Shown here one piece after another: positions 15,301-27,300 of a stretch of DNA of 64,000 nucleotides (positions are counted from its first letter, which is position 1; every line of letters starts with the position of its first letter). Both the position numbers and the translations under genes were made by a program. This DNA comes from Megamerina dolium (lineage: Eukaryota; Arthropoda; Insecta; Diptera; Megamerinidae): assembly GCA_963854835.1 (NCBI GenBank), contig OY978526.1, positions 88,526,846-88,590,845 of the forward strand, written 5' to 3'. The notes beneath the pieces were generated by a model. It had not been told where the DNA came from. It saw nothing but the letters and a program-made list of their open reading frames with translations, and searched no databases.

Positions 15301-18300
15301 TAACAGCAAAATAACAACAATAACAACAATTGTGATGGACCCCATTAAAAAGTTCATTGCTGCGTACTCTATACCTACATAGGAGTATACATGCATATAT
15401 CTACTACCACCACTAATATCTTTGGTAATAAGAACAACAACAACAACAGCCTGCAACAATATTGAATAACAACGACAATAACAACAATATAGTAGTATAT
15501 GGTACGATATGAATGAACTTCATCATATGTTTGTTTTTCAGTTGGTATGATTGTTGTAAAGTGGTCTCAATTTTTCATGAATAAGAAGAGTACCTACCTT
15601 GTCGTAGAAGTGATCTGCTATATGTGTATGTCAAAGTCAGACATATACCTAACTATATACAAGATGTATGAATATGGTATATATCTACTTGTGCATTATT
15701 TATTATAATCACTGTTCCATTGAACGAACAAAATCATTTAGCGAAACCGAAAAAAAGAGTTCATAAACATAGAAAAATATTGACTGTCTTTTTTTTTTTC
15801 TTCACTGTTGCTGTTGCTGCAGAAGAATATCTGAAAGAGAAGAACGATCGAACACTTCAAGAAGTACTTTTATTCTACTTTTTCTTCAACTTCGTCGTAT
15901 TTATATTGTATTATTAACTTAACAGCCACTATTAAAAAAAAAAAATAGGGGATTTTTTGAATGAAAATTTTCTCTGTTGTTGTGGCTGTTAGTTAAACTA
16001 GATTTACAAATAAGCGCAACGAATGATGATCAAGAGCAAGTTCAAGATTTAAAATTCTTATTTCTGTTTTGCTTTGTCTAAAGTACAAGGGTATTGCACC
16101 ACACCACAGGCTTTTGCTTATTCTTCTCTATAGTTATAGCAACACTAGCAGTAGCAGTAGCAGCAGTAGTAGCTGCAGTAGTAGCAGCAGCTACAGCAAC
16201 AGTCTATTAAATATAGCAAGTCAAATGTAAATCACGTGACCATAACGAAATTGAAGTTAAATACAAGTATGTACGTACTAAAAAAAGGAGCTAAAATAAG
16301 AACAGTGCTACATCAATGTAAACAAATACGGTGGATATAGATACATAAGTAGATATGAGTGATACAACACCATCGTATTACAGTGTTGCCATATTTTCAT
16401 AGTCAATCTTGAATAAAGTGTTCAAGGAAAGACAAATGAATTCAAGCATAAGCTTTTAAACGGATTGGACAGTTCCAAAATATTCATTGTAATCACCAAA
16501 ATCAATATACAGGGTGATTTTTTAAGAGCCTTCGGATTTGATTTGAGAAAAAAACACATAAAATTTAGAGAAATGTAAGAAATCTTAATTCGAGTCGATA
16601 GTACGATCTATATAATTCAATGTTTAAAGATGATTCCATGTAAATGTTGACCGTGGCTGCGTCTCAAATGATTCATACGCTGGGACCAATTTTAGCATAC
16701 TCTCTCCAATATATCGGCCGGTGTCTCACGAATAAATTTTTCAATATTGGCTTCCAGTGCGTCAACAGTTACGGGCTGGTTGCTATAGACATGAACCTTA
16801 ACATAGCCCCACAAACAATAGTCTAAAAGCGTTAAATCGCACGATCTAGGCGGCAATTGATCGTGAAATAAATTGTTCACCGAACTCGCCTCTCAATTGG
16901 GCCATTGTATGCTGTGCTGTGTGGTATGTGACGCCGTCTTGTTGAAACCCCATGTCAGCCAAGTCCAGCTCTTCCATTTTGGGCAAAAAAAGGTTTGTAA
17001 TCATCTCACGGTAGCGCTCGTCATTCACAGTAACGTTCCTACCTTCGTCGTCTTTGAAAAAGTACGGTCCAATGATGCCACCGGCTCATAATCTACACCA
17101 AACAGTGCATGCTTCTGGCTGCTCTTCACACCAAATACGGCAATTTTGATTGTTCACGTATCCATTCAACCAGACATGACCTTCGTCACTGGACACAAAA
17201 AGGTGCACGATGCGCATTCGAAAGAGCATGAATTTTGATAATTAAAATTCAATAATCTGCAAGCGTTGTTCGTTTGTAAGTCGATTCATGGATAAATTAA
17301 AGACCAAACTGAACATATTCGACAGTAACATAATCCACGAAAACAGTGTTGCCAAAAAGAAAGTTGCTAAAAAATCACCCTGTACATACATAGTAGAACG
17401 GGTTTATGTTCTTAACCATTCTGGTTCAACTAACTCAGTACAATTATTAAATTGTACCCATACATCATCAAGTGACAATGCCTGCGATAGGAATTATTGT
17501 AACAGGTCTCTTCAAGTTGGGTCCAAAATTATTAGGCGTTGACTTCTGCAACATAGAGGGCACTTGAGAGGCCCATCAAAAGATGCTCGCATCCAATCCA
17601 CCCATCGCCAGCGTCATTATGATTCCAGTATTCATAATATAATCCTAATCTCTCTAAACTGTAAAGGATAAAAAAATTCAATAAATATCTGGCACTGATA
17701 AGCCCCGAAGAGCTCTTTGGCCGAGCTACTCTTCCAGTACTGTTCTGCGTGACAAAATTTTGGACAATATTAAGAGGGACCTACTTATTTTAGTCGGTTG
17801 CGAACCACAGAACCCTGGTCACATCTATTTTTCTGAGCTTTGTCACAGAGTTCTTTTAGAATATTTTCCATGGCAAATTGTTACTGCAGGAAGAATTGCG
17901 AATTGCTTGCTGATAGATGGGTACCGTTCGAATGAAAAATCTTTTCGATATTAAATTTATGCTTCAACCGGGAATCGAACCCACGACCTAAATGCCAACG
18001 CATTAACCACTGAGCTACGGCAGTCAATTGGTCTACTTTCTGGATATCGAAACGGACGTTAATAAGCGGCGAAATGTTCTCTTGCTAGGTTTGACGTTAA
18101 TGAACCCAAGATTAGATTAGTTAGTTTGCTGCTAAAGCATAGACCAATAAAATGGAAGTTGTGAACATCGTCCATTAGTAGATAAGCCATTACGACCTTA
18201 CCTAACTTTAAAATAATCTAAGAGACCAAAGCCTTTCGAACCCTGGAATGTCAAGCATTTTTATTTTAAGTATATAAGCAGTAGCAGTAACAAGAAAATC

Positions 18301-21300
18301 GAATCAAATTAAATGTAGTGCCAAAGAATTGAGAGCAATAAATTGGATAAATCATATAATGAGTTAGTGATGTCCCCATTGATACCTGACTCAAAAATGT
18401 TATGTCGATTGTTTTTGTAAACTATCACATTCGTTGAAAGATACATTAAATTATGATTGGTATGCATTTTTTCTTTGTCGTGCACACTCCGGAGCTAGAA
18501 GAAAACTAGAAGAAGGAAAGGCAAATTAAACGTACAGCATTCAAGTGGACCAACTGACTCCCTATCCTACCTCAAATGCTTTGTAAAATGTCACAACACT
18601 CATTACTAATATTGTACTACAATAGAATGTCAGTTATCCATCTGGCAACGCATTGTAATTTTATAAACTTATATTCGTGCGTGTGAACAACTTAAAAGAT
18701 CATTTACTTTCATTAAAAAAATTAACCGACGACAACTACCTCAGCTAACATTTCAATTCTTTTTTTTTTTTTCCTTCTACTAAATATAAACATAAAATCT
18801 CCACGTAGAAAAATACTGAATTAGACAAGTGTAAACTTGTCTAACTGAGTGATGTATATACTTATAAACTCTATGATGGCTATTAGTGTTATCTACTCTG
18901 TTAGATCATTTGAATGAGGATCATGCGTGAAAAGTGTACTTGATGTAATTCCACAGAATGCATACGAGCAATAGATTAATATCATAATGATATGGTAGTA
19001 GATGAATGAGCGTAAAAAGAATTAAGTATAGAGTGAAATGTATAATTTCTTAAACTAACGTATGATTTTAGGTTGTCGTGTATGAATGTATTTTGAAATG
19101 TACATTTGTAGATATATATTTTATATAATTTATTGGACGACATAAGGACATTGTTAGAATGAAATGCATTCTAAATAAAAAAAACTATTTGATATCGTAT
19201 CGAGGCTTAATAATGCTGTGAGTTATTGGCTTACCTTATTTGGATTACGTCGTTTCTTATCACCACTTATAACTTCCTTAGGTTGTGTGGTTGTATTCGT
19301 ATCTGGTGCATTAGGTTCTACTTTTTGACGATCTGCATTTATTAAAAGAGAAAAAACAATGTGATATTTATAAAGCTAATGTAAATTAACAGGGTGTAAA
19401 AGAATTATAATGAAATTACTATATATTTATTTTAAATTTCCGCTTCAAACAAAACGCTTGTTATTTTGACAATCGTTAATTTATACATTTTCATTACCCT
19501 AAATATGTTTGACATTCGTATTACGAGGGCGGTCGCAGAACTACCCGACTTGACATATAAATGGCGGCAGTAGTTTGAAAAAAATTACTTTCGTAAAAAG
19601 CGGCAACCTTATAAAATATATGTTTTAAGTTTCAAGGCCCCACGAAGTTTAGTATTTTTTTTGGAGCCATCGAAAATTAATGACCTCAGTGAATTTGTAA
19701 ACATGAAAAAAATTGGTCACCGTTATGTAATTCAATACTTTCATTTGAAAGGTCTCAGTCCAACGAACATTAAAGCCGAACAAGATTCCACTCTGGGGGA
19801 CTTTGCTCCTTCGTTTACGACCATAAAATATTGGGTGGCAGTGTTTTTTTTTTGAAGATATAAAAAATGTCAACGTTTTAACAAACATTTTTTGACTTTA
19901 ACTCATTCGACATTAATGCAGTATACACCATATTAGCGAAAGTTGTAAACTATCGCAAAATACTCACTGAATGCCTCAAATAAAGATGGTATATGATATT
20001 TCGGAACAGTTGCGTTATTGCGAGAACAATTTCTTATTTTTTATGTTTTTTAGTCGGCTCACGCAAAATACTGACTAATTGTTTATGCATTTAAATTGAA
20101 TGTCCTAGATGAAGATGATATTTCGAGACAATCAAATTGTTTTGAGCGAGGTCGTACGAGCTGCCGAGACGAACACCGTAGTGGTCGACCAATTGAGGTG
20201 GCAACGCCAGAAACGGTTGAGAAAATCCACAAAATGGTATTGGATAATCACCTGCTGAAGGTGCCTGAACTAGGTGAAATAACAGGCGGCATTTCAAAAA
20301 ATGCTATACATCGAATATTGACTGAAAATTTGGAGATGAAAAAGCTGTGTGCAAGATGGGTGCTGCATTTGCCCACAATAGAACAAAAACAACGTCGTGA
20401 AGATGTTTGTATAGAGTGTTCACAGTAATAAAGCCGAGTTTTTGCATCGATTCGTAACCATGGATGAGACATGGCATTTATTACACTACTCGATAAAAAA
20501 AATTGTTTAAGACCCTTTGATGCGACCATTTGTTAATCTACTCGGGGCTACTACTTCGAAAATCACATCAAAAAAGTTTTCTGTTGTCGATTTTTCGAGA
20601 TAGCATTTTTTTATTTTTGGAATTTTTTTCTAAGGTAATTTTACTGTTTCCTCGAGACCAGCAAAAAAATACAAATCTACTAAATTTTATTTTTCAATAC
20701 AACATATAATCAGACACCTTTTTTATATTATGATGCTTTTGAAAAAGAAATGATTTAGAGCTCGTGATTAATATAGGTTCTAGGATCATATTTATGACGT
20801 ATTTTCTCAACAATCACCTTTCGATATCAAGTTCAATTAAGCGATTCCTAAAGAACATTATTTAGATTATCTAAGTACTTACATTTCAATTCGATTTCCT
20901 CATCGTCCAGTAGCAAAGATACTACCTCTTTGGGCTTAAGGGTATCTGGTTTGAAATTACCACCACTTATGACCATACGTTGAATCTATATAACAGAAAT
21001 GAGAGTTAAAAATACAAATTAATATTATACAATTAGTAGATAAAAAAAATATACTACATGGGGTAAGAAGTCTTTACTAGTAATAGAGATATAGCGAAAA
21101 ACAGTGAAATTACAAGTCTAGCAGTTGAACAAGATGAGCAATAATGAAAAACAAACCTGAAGAGATGGCTTCAAGAAAAAATATTTGGTTCGAACGGGGA
21201 TGATATTGCAGAAACGCCTAGCTTGCAGACCTTTCGAAATCCTATTAATTTGATGGCATTAAGAAAATTAAAAGTTATTAGTAAGGTAAGGTAAATTTAA

Positions 21301-24300
21301 CTACAAAATTGTGTGTTTTCTCTGTTAGGTCTAACACTCATTACCCCATGTAGTAGTAGTACACATACTCAAGTACTTCCGTTTTATTTTTTCATAATCA
21401 AGAGTAGGGTCATATTTGATTGAATTTTTCTTATTTCATTTCTTCTTATTACGGTATGATCAAATGAAGCATAAACTATAGAGCACGTACAAAAAAAAAG
21501 CAAATAGACAACGACATACAAATTTTCGGCCAAAAAAGTCGCCCTATTTTCTTGTCAAAAAATTCATTTACTCGTATAGATGTATATACAGGGTGATTTT
21601 GTAGCAACTTTCTTTTTGGCGACACTGTTTTTGGCAGCTCAGCTCTTTTCGTGCAACATGTTAATGTCAAACATGTTCAGTTTGGTCTATAACTTAACCA
21701 TGAATCGACTTATAGCCTAGACAGACGGCAGCCTAATTCCGGATTACCGGCGCACTTAATCCGAATAAAATAATAACCTGACAGACGGCAGTATTGCGGA
21801 TTAACTAAACGGCTGATTGCTGTTTTATTAGGTCTGTCCACTTACATTACTATCAATATTAATTTCTGTCATCTATCACTCTCGATATGAGAAAATCTAC
21901 AAGAAGTACGTGAACTGTAAACGATCAAAAACTTGTAAATTGACATTCGCCGTTCGTAATTGACAGCTGGATTTATTTGTTCGCCAACACTTTTCATGTT
22001 GAAAACTGTCAGCAATTGTTGAAAGTTTTTTGTTAGCGAACACACCTAATATTTTGTAAAATGGATGGAGAAAAATTCACAATAGACAATTTTCAGCAGT
22101 GTTGCCACCGCAAATTGCCCTAATCCTCTTTTATTTTGAGAATTAACTCATAGATTTTATGCGGATTAGCTGCAGTTAATGCCCGAGTTAATTCGAATTA
22201 ACTCGGTAATCCGGAATTAGGCTGCCGTCTGTCTAGGCTATTACAAACGAACAACGCTTGCAGATTATTGCATTTTATTACCAAAATTCATGCTCGGTTA
22301 AGAAAGTGCATCGTGCACTTCTTCCATTTTATGGTCAGTTTGGGCGACCTTCTGAGGCGGCTATTCGGAATCTTGTGACTAAATTTCGCACCAAATTTAC
22401 ATTATTGGACATTAAACCACCAACACGCATAAGTAGAGTGCGGACAGAACAAAATATCGCAACTGTATCCGCCAGAGTTGTTGATGACCGTGAACTATCC
22501 ATTCGGCACTGTTCGCAGCAATTGGGCCTCTGTTACTACACTACGTGGAAAATTTTGCGAAAAGATTTGGGTGTAAAACCTTTTAAAATACAGCTGGTGC
22601 AAGAATTGAAGCCACACGACCTACCACAACGGCTAACTTTTGGTGAATGGGCGCTGACAAAGTTGGATGAAAATCCACTTTTTTATCGGAAAATTGTGTT
22701 CAGCGACGAAGCTTTTTCTGGTTGAATGGATACGTGAACAATCAAAATTTCCGTATTTGGTGTAAAGAGCAGCCAGAAGCATTGCAAGAACTGTCAATGC
22801 ATCCCGAAAAATGCACTGTTTTGTGTGGATTGTGGGCCGGTGGCATCATTGGATCGTACTTTTTCAAACACGATAAAGGCAGGAACGTTACTGTGAATGG
22901 CGAGCGCATCCGTGCGATGATTACAAACTTTTTTTGGCCAAAATGGAAGAGCTGGACTTGGCTGACATGTGGTTTCAACAAAACGATGCCACATGCCACA
23001 CAGCGTGCGAAACAATGGCCCAATTGAGAGGCGAGTTCGGTGAACAGTTTATTTCACGTTTGAGGCCGGTCAATAGGGCGCCTAGATCGTGCGATTTAAC
23101 GCCTTTAGACTATTTTTTGTGGGGCTATGTTAAGGGTCATGTCTACAGCGACAAGCCCGCAACGGTTGACGCACTGGAAGCCAATATTGAAGAATTTATT
23201 CGTGAGATACCGGCCGAAATGTTGGAGAGAGTATGCTAAAATTAGACCCAGCGTATGAACCATTTCATACATATTTCATACATATCTCTTAAAAAATCAC
23301 CCTGTACTATGATCTACTGTTTAACGATCATTATGTTGCCTACCAACATTACAAGTGAAGATCACTCATTATGCTACAAACGAACATATATAAGAAAAAG
23401 ACGCCGCAAAGTAAAGGCGTAACGAAAATGTCGCCTACCAACATTAAAATTGAATAATTAGTTTCCGGTTAAAATGGAGAGGAAATTCTAACCACCACCA
23501 CACCACCACCACACCACCACACCACCACTATCAACAATAGTAGCAAGAACGCACAAAGATAATATATAAAAAGATTGTGTTTTTATATATATTAAAGGGA
23601 AGCAATAATACTGGTATAGTTGAAGTACACACAAAGTGATCATGTTTCACAATTAAAATGCAAAATATCACAAAACCAAGAACAACAAAACAATGAGAAC
23701 CGCAAACATAAGTGCATGATAAAATTGAGAGGAATGAATGAATTTAACTAGCAGCGGCAGCGCACGCGCCTAATATGCATGTAAGAGATGTATTTTTAAA
23801 TGTATCACCAACACAACAGAATAAATTGTGGTTTCCTTAGTCCAATGTCATGGCTTAGTGATAGTGATGTTTACTTTTTTTTTTCTTAACTTCTTTATTT
23901 GTACTTACTTCACTCTTTTCGCGTGCTCGCTGTAAAATACGTTCTTCTATGGTGCCTTTACATATCAAACGATAGACGGTTACTTGTTTTGTTTGACCCA
24001 AACGATGAGCACGATCCATTGCCTGCTGATCGACTGTAGGATTCCAATCGGAATCATAGAAAATGACCTGAAATCATAAAAAATTTATATATAATTATGA
24101 ATTAATATTTATTAGTATTTTTTTTATTAAAATGGGTCTGATTTATATATATGTAATATATATCGTAGTGTAGTATGACGGAAGCCCCAGTAAGAGTGAT
24201 GTCATAAAAGCTCTACCATTCGACATCGCCTAATATAAGTTGGTTCGTAAGAAGTTCGCTCAGTGGAACGAGAGGTCACTGAAAAGTATTGGGCCTAATA

Positions 24301-27300
24301 ATGAAAAACCATTTTAAATTTTAAAATGTATGTTTATTTATCAAAATAAACTCCTAAAACTTCAATATACCTAGTCCAACATACTGTTAATCTATCGATT
24401 CCTTTACATGGGATTTGCCCTACCCGTCTTCTTCATTGGTGATACTTTTTCAAATTTGTAAAAAAAGTTTCATTATAAAAAAATCACAAACATGTCAATT
24501 TCAAAAACTTTGTAAAAAAATAAATACGTGGCACCTTCCGTGGCCCGGAAGGTCTATGTGGTCGAGCTTCTCTTCCATTAATGTTGAGCGTGTTAAATTT
24601 TGAACAGTATTAGAAGGAACCTACTTATTTTAGCCGGTTCCAAACGGCAGAACTCTTGCGACATCACTTTTTCTGAGCTTTGTCACAGAGTTCTTTTAGA
24701 AGCATTTTCATAGCAAATTGTTACTGCAGGAAGAATTGCTAATTGCTTGTCGACCGTTCGAAAGAAAAAACTTCTATTATATTAAACTTATTACGCTTCA
24801 GCCGGGGATTGAACCCGCGACCTACAGATGAGAAAACCAACACACTAACCACTTAGCTACGGCACTTATAAAAGCTCAAAACAAAGAATATATTGACAGA
24901 TAGATTTCAAGTTTAACGTGTATTCATGTATTGGATATTGATCCTTTGTCAACATCGACACATAGACGGCGTTTCGCCCAAACCTTCTCAGACAACCCTC
25001 ATATGTAAATTGCAAGTTTCTTTGACTCAAATTCGTTTGAAACTGTCTTCTATGGAGAGCACACGATCAGCAAGGGTTTCTGCCGTTCGGGACCGGCTAA
25101 TATAAGTAGGTCCCATCTAATGCTGTCCAAATTTAAGATGCACAACAGTATTGGAAGAGAAGTTCGGTGGTATCACAATTGGCCTATCTGGCCTAAGTGT
25201 GTCCTCTCAGAGAGAGGGCAGCCACATAACCTAACCTAACCTAACCTTGTCGAATTCAGTGATATAGTGATACTATTTAAAGTAAACATAAACAATTCCC
25301 AAATATAAAAAATACTAGACATCGTAATAGCAATGCCCCAAAAATCGATATTAAAAAATTATTTTGCAATTATAATTTTCAATTGATTCGTTTGATTGCG
25401 AGATAATGCCACGTTTGCTTTTCCACCACCATAATGTACCAGCTTCAGTTCTCTGTCATCGTAACAGCAAAATTGATTGAACTTCGTTACGAATTAGTCC
25501 CCTATCCTCCAACTGCTTCTGCAACTTCTTTCTATTCTCCATTATCAACAATTGAGGAGTTCACTTAAATCATATTGTATTATTCGGAAAGCTTAAAAAA
25601 GTTGAAGCAACGTTGCACAGAGTGGCGCTGAATCCAAATCCTTGGTCGGATTTCCGCCATCACCCAAACGTTTATTAAAAAAAAAAACGTAATTTTTTCG
25701 GTAATTTTTGCAGGAGTGTTTTTTAGGATAGAAAGAAACCACAGGGTGATGAAAATTTGCTGGCGGGTTCGGATACAGCGATCCATAAATTGTGACCACT
25801 CCAACCCGCAGGGTCAATTTTCTTTTTGGGTGCTTGAAAACTACATTGCGAAAAGACTTCTGAGACATAGGTAGTCTCGTGACTCTTAGAATTTTCAATT
25901 TTTATGTTGTTTGACTCAATCTATCTGATAAAAATTCTATTAGTGCTTGAGCTCTGATATATCTGCAAAATATGCCAGACATTTCCAATAGAAACTTATT
26001 TTGTAGTGTGTAGCTTTTATCGCTACAATTTCATAAACCAATTTCAACTAATACATACCACCATCATTTCGAGTACTGTTAAATACTTTGGCAATTAGTC
26101 TGAAGCAAATAGAGGATTACATAAATCGCAAAAATAAAAATATAAAATTTTTCTCAGAAAGACTCCACAGCATCATTGCTATTATTAAGTGATTTATGCA
26201 TGAACACTTGTAGAATAATTTATCAATGTCAATAGCAAAAAATGCATGTAATAAAAACGGCTACATATTGGAGAATACATAAAATCGACTACCACAAAAC
26301 CTTTTGGGAAGAGAGCGAGAAATTATTTTTTTTTTTAAATAAAATAAAAAAGAGAAAAGTTATAGCCCAAACCGATTACCATTGTACAAGCAATAGTAAA
26401 ACATGCCAGACGACATAATAAAATTGTACAAACAAATGCAGTAAACTTGTAGGAGTGTGCATTCGAAGAAGTATACTCTCCTACATATATGAAAAGCGAA
26501 CACTAACTAGTGACAACGGCGGTAAAGATTATAGAAAATAAAAGCAGGAAAAAAATAGTAGACACTGAGAAACGATGAATTGATAATCAAATATACTTCC
26601 GCAACATTAGGTTTTGTGATTTCATAAAAAGGATATGATGATAATGGTTGTATGGTGGTAGTATGGAGTAGAAATAATCGTGATGATAACATTGTTGTGT
26701 AATTACAATTTCAATGAAATCAATGGAATAATGTACATACATCGTCACTTGTAGCTCATTTTAATTATAAATATGATACATACGTACATATAAGGCCATT
26801 ACAACCCGTTATCGAGTTACGGCCGACCTCAGCAGCTCTCTCCAGGAGTCTCTGTTTTACGCGCGCCTTCTCCAATCAGTTACACCAAGCACAGATAGGT
26901 TTTCCGCGATCTGGTCCTTCCATCGGAGGCCTTCCCCTTCGTCGTCGTCCAATGGCTTCCGTTTTAAACACCCTTTTCACCGGAGTTTCTTCATGCATAC
27001 GCGCAACATGGCCTACCCACTGCAGACGCTGAATAGTGATGCGTAGGACTATGTCAATGTAGAGCTCATAGAGCTGGTACAGTTCGTGGTTCATTCAAAT
27101 ACGATAGTCTTCACCGACGCGAACAGGACCGAAGATCTTGCGAAGAATCTTTCTCTCGAACACCCCTAGCGTGGCTGCATCGGTCTGCTTCCACGCACCC
27201 ATGCTCCCGCGCCATAGAGCAGCACGGGTATGATGAGCGTCTTGTAGAGTGTCAGTTTTTTCGGGCGAGAGATGGCTCTAATCGTAATTTGCTTCCTGAG

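Larger units (their letters stand above)
14501..16509. other. Intron 12, no gene seen
   Basis: AAC and AGC simple repeats. The open frame at 14701-14934 (minus) has no recognisable match. Confidence 0.5.

Noticed and set aside
15130..15459. 109-residue minus-strand hydrophobic frame
   Set aside because: Product of low-complexity AT and AAC repeats in intron 12.
25225..25246. CCTAA repeats as a sign of telomere or subtelomere
   Set aside because: Only a few units, always at the end of SINE tail II, in the middle of a gene.
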